A DNA stretch of 64,000 bases from Hyphomicrobiales bacterium (lineage in GTDB: Bacteria > Pseudomonadota > Alphaproteobacteria > Rhizobiales > Rhizobiaceae): assembly GCA_011087605.1 (NCBI GenBank), contig JAALLE010000001.1, positions 1-64,000 of the forward strand, given 5' to 3'. Positions 53,157 to 61,407 of this stretch are shown here, one piece after another. Each line of letters opens with the position of its first letter. The first letter of the stretch is position 1. A model generated the notes under the pieces. That model did no database searches, was not told the DNA's origin, and was given only the letters and a program-made list of their open reading frames with translations. Both the position numbers and the translations under genes were made by a program.

Positions 53157-53652
53157 ACTGCCAGAATACATATTGGACCGGATTTTTGACGCGCCTCGCG
53201 CCATGGTCTGGCAAGCTTGGACGGATCCCGAACTTCTGGCCCGCTGGTATGGTCCAGGCGTGGAAACCATTATTCACGAATTCAATCTTACGGTTGGTGG
53301 TTTTTGGCTCAATGAAATGAAATGGGGCGAAAAATCCATGTTGAGCAAGGCAGTCTTCACCCAGGTAAACGAAAATGAATTGCTGGTCTGGGATCATTCT
53401 GCCGCAGACGAAAGCTGGAACATCGTTTCCAATCCGATGATGCCGGATTGGCCAAAAACACTGCACACCGTGGTCAGTTTTGAAGATGCCGGTGACAAAA
53501 CCCGGGTGCGACTCGTCTGGACCCCTGTTGGTGCTTCACAGGCCGAACTCGACTGCTTCAGCGGCGCCATGAACAATATGGGTAAAGGCTGGGAATCAGG
53601 CTATGCGATCATGGATCAGATTTTTGCCGAGCTGCAAAATTCCAATGCCTAA
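53149..53652 (+). CDS. SRPBCC (AHSA1-type) domain protein
   Basis: 167 residues. GTG 53149 is preferred because GGAGGA lies 8 nt upstream; a GTG at 53143 is too close. The helix-grip fold is recognised from LDRIFDAPRAMVWQAWTDPE and ELLARWYGPG, with the late TRVRLVWTPVG strand and C-terminal helix. AHSA1-like proteins bind hydrophobic ligands or activate partners. Cotranscribed with the ArsR gene; convergent with the unknown gene by a 4-nt overlap. Confidence 0.92.
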   Translation: MSKLPEYILDRIFDAPRAMVWQAWTDPELLARWYGPGVETIIHEFNLTVGGFWLNEMKWGEKSMLSKAVFTQVNENELLVWDHSAADESWNIVSNPMMPDWPKTLHTVVSFEDAGDKTRVRLVWTPVGASQAELDCFSGAMNNMGKGWESGYAIMDQIFAELQNSNA

Positions 53653-54023
53653 AATTTTGATTCATTCGTCCACAATGTCGGATCAAAGGCGTTGGGGAAG
53701 CTTTTTTCGGCAACGGGTCGGTTGATAATCATCATCGCGTCATAGTCAGCCGGATCGAATGACTGGTCCGCGGCAATGACCTCGCGGCCCAGCAACCAAC
53801 CAAGACGGCCAGCATCAAGATTGCCGCGAACAAATGGTTCATCGCCAAAATGCTTGACCAGACACGCCATAAAGTTTTCGTCGGCAGTTCGGTCGCGGGG
53901 ATTGCGGTCCGCATATCGCTCTTTGGCGACAATTTTTGTAGCGCCCTTGGGATTGTCGCGGCGAATGGTGAACTGGAAGTCGGTGCCGGGAAGCCGGGAT
54001 GGAAAACCTCGATGTTTATGCAT
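53649..54023 (-). CDS. Hypothetical protein downstream of pmtA
   Basis: About 124 residues from ATG 54023 (MHKHRGFPSRLPGTDFQFTI). I recognise no family. It is soluble, rich in charged residues, with no signal peptide or membrane segment; the half FDPADYDAMMIINRPVAEKS looks structured. The frame is open upstream into the end of pmtA but that part is probably not used. It follows pmtA by 35 nt on the same strand, so it may be cotranscribed. Confidence 0.55.
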   Translation of the reverse strand: MHKHRGFPSRLPGTDFQFTIRRDNPKGATKIVAKERYADRNPRDRTADENFMACLVKHFGDEPFVRGNLDAGRLGWLLGREVIAADQSFDPADYDAMMIINRPVAEKSFPNAFDPTLWTNESKF

Positions 54024-54058
54024 CGTCGCCAAGCTGAATTTGGGAAATTTCCGCGTTC

Positions 54059-54664
54059 TTACACCATTGATACGCGTCGATAAACCCAAAGCCGTGCAGG
54101 TGGCACGTTACGTACCATCCAGTCCAGCGGTTCCACGGTGTAAGTTGACCAGTTAGGTGGAATTGGAGACTTGGGGCCGTAGGAAAACTGCACCACTGGG
54201 CGCCCTGGATTGAGTCGGTCGAGAAGGTCGTCGAGCAAACGGATACGGCTATCGAGGGGGAAATTAAGCAACGGGATTCCCGAAATGATTGCATCGAACT
54301 TACGTCCCTCCAAATCCGGGAGAACTGAATTCAAATTGAAGGCGTCACCATGCAGAAAGTTGACGCCTGGAAATGACGATTGCAGATCTGGCAGGAAACA
54401 TTCTGAAAATTCAACGCTGTAAAGCTCTTCTGGTGGAATGCCTTTGTCGAGAATAGCCTTGGTGATTACGCCAGTGCCTGGTCCAAGCTCGAGGACTGGA
54501 TTTCCAGAATCTTCATTGATCAAACTGACCATTTTTCGTGCTGTGCTAACGCTGGTGGGCAATACAGCCCCTACAGCCTTAGGTTGATCGATCCAGTTTT
54601 TGAAAAACTTTATTTCTTCGTCAAAGCGTTTGCTGACCTTTCGAGCAAGCCTAGCGGCCATCAC
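54059..54664 (-). CDS. pmtA: Phospholipid N-methyltransferase
   Basis: 201 residues. The N-terminus DEEIKFFKNWIDQPKAVGAV resembles the membrane-binding helix of alphaproteobacterial PmtA. The SAM-binding loop is VLELGPGTGVITKAIL, then VNFLHGDAFNL and the acceptor-site FDAIISGIPLLNFP. PmtA methylates phosphatidylethanolamine to phosphatidylcholine. Related rRNA-dimethyltransferase-like proteins exist, but the N-terminus supports PmtA. No pcs gene is in the window. Confidence 0.87.
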   Translation of the reverse strand: MMAARLARKVSKRFDEEIKFFKNWIDQPKAVGAVLPTSVSTARKMVSLINEDSGNPVLELGPGTGVITKAILDKGIPPEELYSVEFSECFLPDLQSSFPGVNFLHGDAFNLNSVLPDLEGRKFDAIISGIPLLNFPLDSRIRLLDDLLDRLNPGRPVVQFSYGPKSPIPPNWSTYTVEPLDWMVRNVPPARLWVYRRVSMV

Positions 54665-54815
54665 TCAGTCCCTTCGAATCGATCTGTGAACCAGAGCGAC
54701 ACTATAAAGTCAGAATGCGACAAGACCAAGACGGTGAAATTAAGATGCCGATATTGTGAAGACCAATAGATCCTTTGTTTCAGTCATTTGCTGATACTCT
54801 AAAGCCCGCTGAATT

Positions 54816-55862
54816 TCAGGCTTTGCGGTTCTCCGCCAGTTTTTCATCCACGATTACCACATTGTCGTCGACAGCCTGACTGGTTTTTCCGTGCTGCTTT
54901 GCGATCAGCTGGACCAGTTTGTCGACGCGCTCAATATTGGGTGCACCGGCAAATATGGCCCGTGCTGCAGATGAAGGATTGAGCAGACCAAGGGCTGCAT
55001 TGGCATATTTTTCAAACGGGACCTGGTCAGCCGGGTCAGCGCCAATGTCGCGGGCCAGCGCGTCCACCCAATGGTAGATTTCGCGGGAGAGATCGAGGTC
55101 GCTGTGAACGGCATCTCGGATCGATCGTGGGCCATCAACGGTAATCGCGCGGTAATTCCCGGTCAGCAACATGCTCCATTTCGCCAAAGGCACAAACAGT
55201 GATTCATGAACCCGAAGTTTGACAGGAACATCCTTGCCATCCAGGCGAATGGCGGCAATGTCAGCTTCAAGATCCCGCAGGATCTGGGTATGGGCGTCGT
55301 CTGCAAAAGCTGCCGCCTTGAAATTGGTTGGCAGGCCGACATGCAGAAAGTTGAGCATTTCCTCAGGGGGGCGATAGGCCTGCGGGTCCGGGCTGCACAA
55401 CGATACGAGATCCGGATCAAATCCATCCCAAACGCTGGGATCGGTAAAGCACGGCTCCAGCAATTTTGTATTCAGATCTGGAATGCGCTGCAGATAGGGT
55501 AGGGGTGGCATGTTCATAACTGACAGGCATGGCTTTTTGGCCGCCGCAATTCGAGCCAGCAAATCCCGCACGCTATCGGCACCATATTGCGGCTCCTGCA
55601 TTGCCAGACCTATCAAGTCAAACTTTGCCGGATCAGCCTCGCCTGGGGTGCAGGCACTGACATTTCCCGTCTGTTCCTTTGATGCGACAATACGGGGTTC
55701 GTTTTCGCCACGCAGGGTAATCCGTACAAACGTGCCTTCCCGATTTATCAATTCTGCTTCTTCGGGCAGGCAAACAAGGGTCACATTATGACCGGCCATT
55801 AGCAGTTTGGACGACAGAAGAGAACCATATGACGCCCCCAGTATGAGTATTTCTTTGGCCAT
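54816..55862 (-). CDS. Ketopantoate reductase/opine dehydrogenase-like oxidoreductase
   Basis: 348 residues. The Rossmann start ILILGASYGSLLSSKLLMAG with GASYGS in the dinucleotide loop is followed by a helical C-terminal domain (PLAKWSMLLTGNYRAITVDG, EIYHWVDALARDIGADPADQ). This resembles the ApbA/PanE and opine-dehydrogenase superfamily, but not closely enough to name a substrate. It is divergent from sthA, and a 25-nt perfect palindrome lies 52 nt upstream of its start. Confidence 0.74.
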   Translation of the reverse strand: MAKEILILGASYGSLLSSKLLMAGHNVTLVCLPEEAELINREGTFVRITLRGENEPRIVASKEQTGNVSACTPGEADPAKFDLIGLAMQEPQYGADSVRDLLARIAAAKKPCLSVMNMPPLPYLQRIPDLNTKLLEPCFTDPSVWDGFDPDLVSLCSPDPQAYRPPEEMLNFLHVGLPTNFKAAAFADDAHTQILRDLEADIAAIRLDGKDVPVKLRVHESLFVPLAKWSMLLTGNYRAITVDGPRSIRDAVHSDLDLSREIYHWVDALARDIGADPADQVPFEKYANAALGLLNPSSAARAIFAGAPNIERVDKLVQLIAKQHGKTSQAVDDNVVIVDEKLAENRKA

Positions 55863-55913
55863 CGGTGAACTCCTTGCTGCGATTTGACTGAGGTCATTTA
55901 GCCGATGAAACCA

Positions 55914-55938
55914 AAGTGGTAAACATTAATTACCACTT
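55914..55938. promoter_or_regulatory. Perfect 9-bp inverted repeat in a divergent promoter region
   Basis: AAGTGGTAA (55914-55922) and TTACCACTT (55930-55938) are exact inverted copies with a 7-nt A/T spacer. The TGGTAA/TTACCA core resembles GntR/FadR-type half sites. It lies between the dehydrogenase gene (start 55862) and sthA (start 56124), so it may control one or both. Confidence 0.55.
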
Positions 55939-56123
55939 ATTCGGGCTTTATTTTGTAGAGGCCGCAAAGCTGTTGGAGTGAGCAGAAAGTGACAGAAAAA
56001 ACGGCCTGTCCAGCCTGCGACAAGCAAGATTTGCCATTAACAGAGTTCACAACGATACCGGTTGCAACGTATCGATCCTTCAGGTTGATTAGCGATCAGG
56101 TAAAGCAGGGCGAGGGTGCAGGA

Positions 56124-57518
56124 ATGGAACATTACGACTTTATCGTGATCGGAAGCGGGCCCGCAGGACGTCGCGCGGCCATTCAAGCGGCCAAGTTTGG
56201 CAAGAAGGTTCTGGTGGTTGAACGCGGGCGACGGGTTGGTGGTGTATCTGTGCATACTGGCACGATTCCCTCCAAGACCCTGCGAGAAACCGCACTCAAC
56301 TTGTCCGGCTGGCGCGAACGTGGATTCTACGGGCGCTCCTATCGGGTAAAGCAGGATTTGACAGCCGATGACCTTAGAGCTCGACTGCATATTACGCTGA
56401 ATCACGAAATTGAAGTTCTGGAACATCAATTTGCCCGCAATCAAGTGACGACGCTGAAAGGTTCAGCGCGTTTTGTCGAAGAAAAGACGATTGAAGTTGA
56501 AGGCGAAGAAGGCGAGACCTTTACCTTTTCGGCAGACAATTATCTGTTGGCTGTCGGGACCGTGCCTTTCCGACCGGACAATATTCCCTTCGACGGCGAT
56601 CGCATTTTTGACAGCGATGAAATACTCGACCTGGATCATCTTCCACGCTCAATCTGCGTTATCGGAGCAGGCGTAATCGGCATTGAATACGCGACAATTT
56701 TTAGCTCGCTGGATGTCCATGTGACACTGGTTGAACCGCGCGAGACAATGCTGGATTTCGTTGACCGCGAACTGGTCGAAGATTTCACCCACCAATTGCG
56801 CGACCGTGGCATGGTGTTGCGGTTTGGCAAGAAGGTGGAAGCCATCAACAAGCTGGGCGAAGGTGGTTGTGAAGTGATCATGGAGGGTGGCCGCAACATT
56901 CGTTGTGAAATGGTGCTGTTCGCCGCCGGGCGGGTCGGTTCCACTGACAGCCTCAATATCGATCACTGCGGTCTCACCTGCGACAGCCGTGGTCGGTTGA
57001 CGGTCGATCCGATGACTTTTGAGACCGGTGTGCCGGGAATTTATGCTGCTGGCGACGTCATCGGATTCCCAAGCCTGGCGTCTACCTCAATGGAGCAGGG
57101 GCGTATCGCTGCCTGTCACGCTTTGGGTCGGCCTGCCCATGATCCCCCCAAATTCTTCCCCTATGGTATTTATTCGGTGCCGGAAATATCCACCATTGGC
57201 ATGACGGAAGAGGAAGTGCTTGAAAAAGATATCCCATATGAATGTGGTATTGCCCGGTTCCGCGAAACTTCACGCGGTCACATTATGGGTCTCGAAACCG
57301 GTCTCCTGAAGATGATTTTTTCGCTGGAGGACCGCTGCCTTTTGGGGTGTCACATCGTCGGCGAGGGTGCGACCGAACTCATCCATATCGGGCAGGCGGT
57401 ACTCAATCTGAATGGCACGTTGGAATATTTTGTAGAAAACACATTTAACTATCCAACATTGGCCGAAGCCTACAAAATTGCTGCACTTGATGCCTGGAAT
57501 CGAATGCCCTCGGTTTGA
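56124..57518 (+). CDS. sthA: Soluble pyridine nucleotide transhydrogenase
   Basis: 464 residues from ATG 56124 (MEHYDFIVIGSGPAGRRAAI), matching the family length; the open frame back to 55989 carries unrelated residues. The FAD site is followed by VHTGTIPSKTLRETAL, where the redox cysteines of lipoamide dehydrogenase are absent, diagnostic of SthA. The NAD site is CVIGAGVIGIEYATIF, then GIYAAGDVIGFPSLAS. It passes electrons between NADPH and NAD. Convergent with the aminotransferase gene 11 nt away. Confidence 0.95.
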   Translation: MEHYDFIVIGSGPAGRRAAIQAAKFGKKVLVVERGRRVGGVSVHTGTIPSKTLRETALNLSGWRERGFYGRSYRVKQDLTADDLRARLHITLNHEIEVLEHQFARNQVTTLKGSARFVEEKTIEVEGEEGETFTFSADNYLLAVGTVPFRPDNIPFDGDRIFDSDEILDLDHLPRSICVIGAGVIGIEYATIFSSLDVHVTLVEPRETMLDFVDRELVEDFTHQLRDRGMVLRFGKKVEAINKLGEGGCEVIMEGGRNIRCEMVLFAAGRVGSTDSLNIDHCGLTCDSRGRLTVDPMTFETGVPGIYAAGDVIGFPSLASTSMEQGRIAACHALGRPAHDPPKFFPYGIYSVPEISTIGMTEEEVLEKDIPYECGIARFRETSRGHIMGLETGLLKMIFSLEDRCLLGCHIVGEGATELIHIGQAVLNLNGTLEYFVENTFNYPTLAEAYKIAALDAWNRMPSV

Positions 57519-57529
57519 TGTCCTTGTCC

Positions 57530-58741
57530 TCACGCGGCCGAGCGTAGCAACGCGCCCAGGCGTTTTATTCCTTCGTCAATCATCGGTTCATCGGCCTGGG
57601 AAAAGCTGAGCCGGAGCGTGTTACCGTTTGACCCATCAGCAAAAAAGGCTCGCCCCGGCACGAAGGCGACCTTCTGCGTCTTAACGGATTGAGCCAGTAG
57701 CTCGGCACCATCGAGATGGGCAGGCACAGTCACCCAGACGAACATACCGCCTTCCGGTCGGGTCCAGGTCACGCCTTCGGGCATGTACTTTTCCAAACAC
57801 GCCAACATGCAATCACGCCGAGCAGCATATGAGCTGCGAATCTTGGCGACCTGCTGATCAAAACCTTTAGAGGCCACTTCATGAATTGCCATTTGCGTAA
57901 TGGTCGATGAATGAAGATCTGACGCCTGTTTCAATAGTACAAGTTTGCTGATCACCTCCTTAGATGCGCAGACCCAACCAACCCGCAATCCCGGCGACAG
58001 GGTTTTGGAAAAACTGCCACAATACAAAGTGCGGGTGCTGTTGATGTCACCTTTTCGGGCGATCTCCAGAGCCAGGATTGGGGGAATTACCTCACCATCA
58101 TAGCGCAGAGATTGGTAGGCCGCATCTTCGATTATGGCGATATCCAATTCATCTGCCATGTCCAGAAGTTGGTGCCGGGACGTCAGATCCATCGTCTCAC
58201 CAGTCGGGTTTGCAAAGTCGACCGACATATAAGCAAATTTTACGCGGCTATTGTTGTTTTGTGCGGCTTGGCGATAGTCCGCGGCTGAACGGTTACCTGT
58301 TGCAATTAAGCGGCCATATTCCGGTTCATAGGCGTTAAAGGCCCCCAATGCGCCCATATAGCTTGGCCAGGCAACCAGCGCCGTGTCACCGGGAGAAAGG
58401 AATAACTTGCCGAGATAATCCAGCGCCTGTTGAGAACCGGATGTGATAAACACATTGTCGATTTCGCACTCGATCTCCAGTTTCGCCATTTGAGAGACGA
58501 TCCACTGGCGCAACGGAGCATAGCCCTCGCTTACAGAATACTGCAGTGCTGCAGTTTGGCGTTCGTCAGACAGAACCGCGGCAAAGGCTTTCTGGAAGTC
58601 TTCGGTGGGGAACAGGTCAGGATCGGGAATGCCACCGGCAAACGAGATGATGTCGGGCTGGTCCAGCAATTTTAGAAGTTCTCGGATTTCCGAGGCTTTC
58701 ATGCGCGATGTTCGCGACGCAAAAATATTTTCCCAATTCAT
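57530..58741 (-). CDS. PLP-dependent aminotransferase (2-aminoadipate/LysN type)
   Basis: 403 residues from ATG 58741 (MNWENIFASRTSRMKASEIR). Fold type I features: IISFAGGIPDPDLFP at the start, NVFITSGSQQALDYLGKLF, and the PLP lysine in CGSFSKTLSPGLRVGWV. No MocR DNA-binding domain is present. The closest families are 2-aminoadipate or branched-chain/aromatic aminotransferases. A saccharopine-dehydrogenase-like gene 4 kb away hints at lysine metabolism, but the link is weak. Confidence 0.9.
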   Translation of the reverse strand: MNWENIFASRTSRMKASEIRELLKLLDQPDIISFAGGIPDPDLFPTEDFQKAFAAVLSDERQTAALQYSVSEGYAPLRQWIVSQMAKLEIECEIDNVFITSGSQQALDYLGKLFLSPGDTALVAWPSYMGALGAFNAYEPEYGRLIATGNRSAADYRQAAQNNNSRVKFAYMSVDFANPTGETMDLTSRHQLLDMADELDIAIIEDAAYQSLRYDGEVIPPILALEIARKGDINSTRTLYCGSFSKTLSPGLRVGWVCASKEVISKLVLLKQASDLHSSTITQMAIHEVASKGFDQQVAKIRSSYAARRDCMLACLEKYMPEGVTWTRPEGGMFVWVTVPAHLDGAELLAQSVKTQKVAFVPGRAFFADGSNGNTLRLSFSQADEPMIDEGIKRLGALLRSAA

Positions 58742-58844
58742 GGCTAAGTCTCGGTAGGTCAGCAGGAAGCCCAACTTAACATCGAATTAAAATAGGTCAA
58801 TAGACCTTACCTATATTGGCGATCTGGCTGTCCTTAAGGCGCAG

Positions 58845-60176
58845 TCAAACAACCGAGTAGATGCTCCATTTCTCGTCGAACCCCTTGAAACTGTATTCAC
58901 CACGAAACTCAAATGTGTGGTTTGAGCCAGCGACTAAATCGCGAACCGTTCTGGAAACCAGCAATTCACCGGAACCGGCGCTGGCGGAAACGCGGGCGGC
59001 GAGATGTACGGCGACTCCTGCGATTTCGTCGTCGCGGATTTCGCATTCTCCAGTATGCAGTCCAGCGCGTATGTTCAATCCAAGCGCGCTACATTGCTGA
59101 ATAACCTTTTGGCTGCTCTCGATCCCTCGACCCGGGCCGCTAAAGGTGGCTAGTGCCCCGTCGCCTGTGGTCTTGACCAGACGGCCCTCAAACTCGGCAA
59201 CCGTGTCTGCGCATATCTTGTCATGTGCATCCAACAGGCTGCGCCACGCCTGATCGCCCATATTCCTGGCCCGTTCTGTTGACCCGACAATGTCGGTGAA
59301 CAAGATGGTTGCCAGTGCTCTTTGGGCAGGCGGCTCTGATTTTCGGGCGTGCAGAAATTCGCGCATGGTTTCGATGATGATATCTTGATCACCGACCCAG
59401 GGCAGGTGGTCGTCGCCGGGGAATTCGACGAATTTTGCATTGGGAATTTGCTTGGCCATCCAGCGGCCTTCTTCGACATTCACGTCCTGATCCCCAGTGC
59501 GATGCATGATCAGAGTTGGAACATGGATGGTTGGCAATATGTTGCGAATATCCACCTGCGTATTCATCTTCAGCAGCGCTACAGCAGCACCGGGGCTTGC
59601 CGATCGTCTGAAATAAGTCGCCAGACGTTCAACAAATGCTTCATCGTTGGCGGCACTGGGAACATAGTGGGACAGGTCCATGCGGTTGCCCCATTCCCGC
59701 TCGATATGTTCCAGCTCCTGTTGCCTGCTTTCAACGGTTGGTGCCCAGGGATAGTCCGGGCTGTAGATCCGTTTGGCAAAGGTGCCAAACATCACGAGGG
59801 CGTGAACCCGGTCAGGATGGCTTGCGGCAAAAAAGGCGCTCAGGTTTCCACCCTCTGAATAACCGGCAAACACAGCTTTTTTGGAACCGACCGCATCCAT
59901 TACCACCATCAGGTCGTCGGCGCGCTCTTCCAGTCCGGGCAATTTGTCATTGGGCACCCTGTCGGATAATCCGGTGCCGCGCTTATCGAACAGGATCAGC
60001 CGAGAAAACGAGGCCAATTGATTGAGAAGTCGGGCGAATGATGGTTCGGCCCAGCACAATTCTACATGAGACACCCAGCCAGGGACAAAAACAATATCGA
60101 TGGGGCCGTCGCCAGTCACCTGATAGGCGATATGCGTGTCACCACTGCGGGCATACTGAGTTGTTCCCGGGCCCAT
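58845..60176 (-). CDS. Alpha/beta hydrolase fused to a class III nucleotide cyclase domain
   Basis: 443 residues. Residues 1-275 are an alpha/beta hydrolase with nucleophile Ser107 (AGYSEGGN) and histidine near 257 (GDDHLPW). Residues 285-443 are a class III cyclase domain: metal aspartates 295 (FTDIVGSTERA) and 339 (KTTGDGALATF), Lys335 in the purine-site position and Arg395. The expected Asp and Asn of the GDAVNxAxR motif are replaced: it reads GVAVHLAAR, with Val388 and His391. The architecture recalls Mycobacterium tuberculosis Rv1900c. It may be active with altered specificity or be a nucleotide sensor. Divergent from the fatty acid hydroxylase. Confidence 0.9.
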   Translation of the reverse strand: MGPGTTQYARSGDTHIAYQVTGDGPIDIVFVPGWVSHVELCWAEPSFARLLNQLASFSRLILFDKRGTGLSDRVPNDKLPGLEERADDLMVVMDAVGSKKAVFAGYSEGGNLSAFFAASHPDRVHALVMFGTFAKRIYSPDYPWAPTVESRQQELEHIEREWGNRMDLSHYVPSAANDEAFVERLATYFRRSASPGAAVALLKMNTQVDIRNILPTIHVPTLIMHRTGDQDVNVEEGRWMAKQIPNAKFVEFPGDDHLPWVGDQDIIIETMREFLHARKSEPPAQRALATILFTDIVGSTERARNMGDQAWRSLLDAHDKICADTVAEFEGRLVKTTGDGALATFSGPGRGIESSQKVIQQCSALGLNIRAGLHTGECEIRDDEIAGVAVHLAARVSASAGSGELLVSRTVRDLVAGSNHTFEFRGEYSFKGFDEKWSIYSVV

Positions 60177-60340
60177 GAATGCGAATTCCCCAATTCCAAT
60201 GCTTCACCCTAACTTGCCCGGTCAAGACGTCAACGTGGTGCAACATGTAAGGTAGATATCACCCATCCCTGGGCTCAAAAATTCACTTCCCTTTCCAGTG
60301 TAAGTCTGCAAGTTTTCTTCAGCTTCAGGGAGATGATTTC

Positions 60341-61360
60341 ATGAGCCAGACATCGAGCGGCACGAAGCAGCAGGCAGCACAGCCAAAGGGCATTGAAGGC
60401 CAGTGGAACTACATGCCGGATGTACCAATTCAGGCATCGCCATTTTTTACCTGGCCACTTGAGCCGATGCGCATGTTGCGCTGGGTTGTCGATCGCTGGT
60501 TTGCCGTCGCTGAAAATTCGATACTGGTTGCTGTGGCTTGTATTTCGTGGTTCTGGTTTCAGCCGTCTTTGGAAGTGACGGCAACATTGTCACTGGACTG
60601 GATTGCATTGCTTTATGTTCGCAATTTCGTCCTGTTATTGGTGGCGGCTGGCGGGCTGCATTTGTATTTCCACCGATGGAAACGCCAGCAAAAGAAGTTG
60701 AAATTCGATGGCCGCGATTTGCGGGCAAAGTCGAAAGGGTTCACCTTCGGCAATCAGGTCGCCGACAACATGTTCTGGTCGCTTGGCAGCGGTGTTGCCT
60801 TCTGGACCGCTTATGAGGTGTTGATGTTCTGGGCTATGGCCAACGGCTATGCTCCACATCTCGCTTGGGCCGACAATCCTCTGTGGTTTGCGGCCTTATT
60901 TTTTCTAACGCCGGTATGGATCTCATTTCACTTCTATTGGATACACCGATGGCTGCACTGGCCACCACTCTACCGGTTGGCCCATGCGTTGCATCACAGA
61001 AACACCAATGTCGGCCCCTGGTCAGGTTTTTCAATGCATCCAATCGAGCATTTGCTGTTCCTGTCTTCGGTACTCATTCACTTCGTTATCGCTGCCCATC
61101 CGGTGCATATCCTGTTTCACCTGCAGCATCAGGCGCTCACTGCCGCCACGTCGCATACCGGGTTTGAAGGGGTGTTGGTGGGTGACAAGAATCGATTGGC
61201 TTTGGGCACATTTCACCATCAGATGCACCACCGCTACTTTGAATGCAATTATGGCAATCTCGAAGTGCCGTGGGACAAATGGTTCGGTTCATTTCACGAC
61301 GGTACCGCCGAGGCCAATCAAAAAATGATGAAGCGACGGCTTCAACACATCAACAGTTAA
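60341..61360 (+). CDS. Fatty acid hydroxylase/sterol desaturase superfamily membrane protein
   Basis: 339 residues with several membrane spans. The three histidine clusters of the superfamily are present: HRWLH, HALHH and FHHQMHHRYFECNYG. A GGGAGA ribosome site is 7 nt before the ATG. These non-heme di-iron enzymes hydroxylate lipids such as ornithine lipids, sphingolipid-like chains, hopanoids or sterols. Its divergent neighbour is the hydrolase-cyclase fusion. It belongs to a different branch from the desaturase at 8847-9878. Confidence 0.9.
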   Translation: MSQTSSGTKQQAAQPKGIEGQWNYMPDVPIQASPFFTWPLEPMRMLRWVVDRWFAVAENSILVAVACISWFWFQPSLEVTATLSLDWIALLYVRNFVLLLVAAGGLHLYFHRWKRQQKKLKFDGRDLRAKSKGFTFGNQVADNMFWSLGSGVAFWTAYEVLMFWAMANGYAPHLAWADNPLWFAALFFLTPVWISFHFYWIHRWLHWPPLYRLAHALHHRNTNVGPWSGFSMHPIEHLLFLSSVLIHFVIAAHPVHILFHLQHQALTAATSHTGFEGVLVGDKNRLALGTFHHQMHHRYFECNYGNLEVPWDKWFGSFHDGTAEANQKMMKRRLQHINS

Positions 61361-61407
61361 GTGGCGATGGGGTGGCGATCCCAAATTGCCAAATCACTAA
61401 ATCCGGA

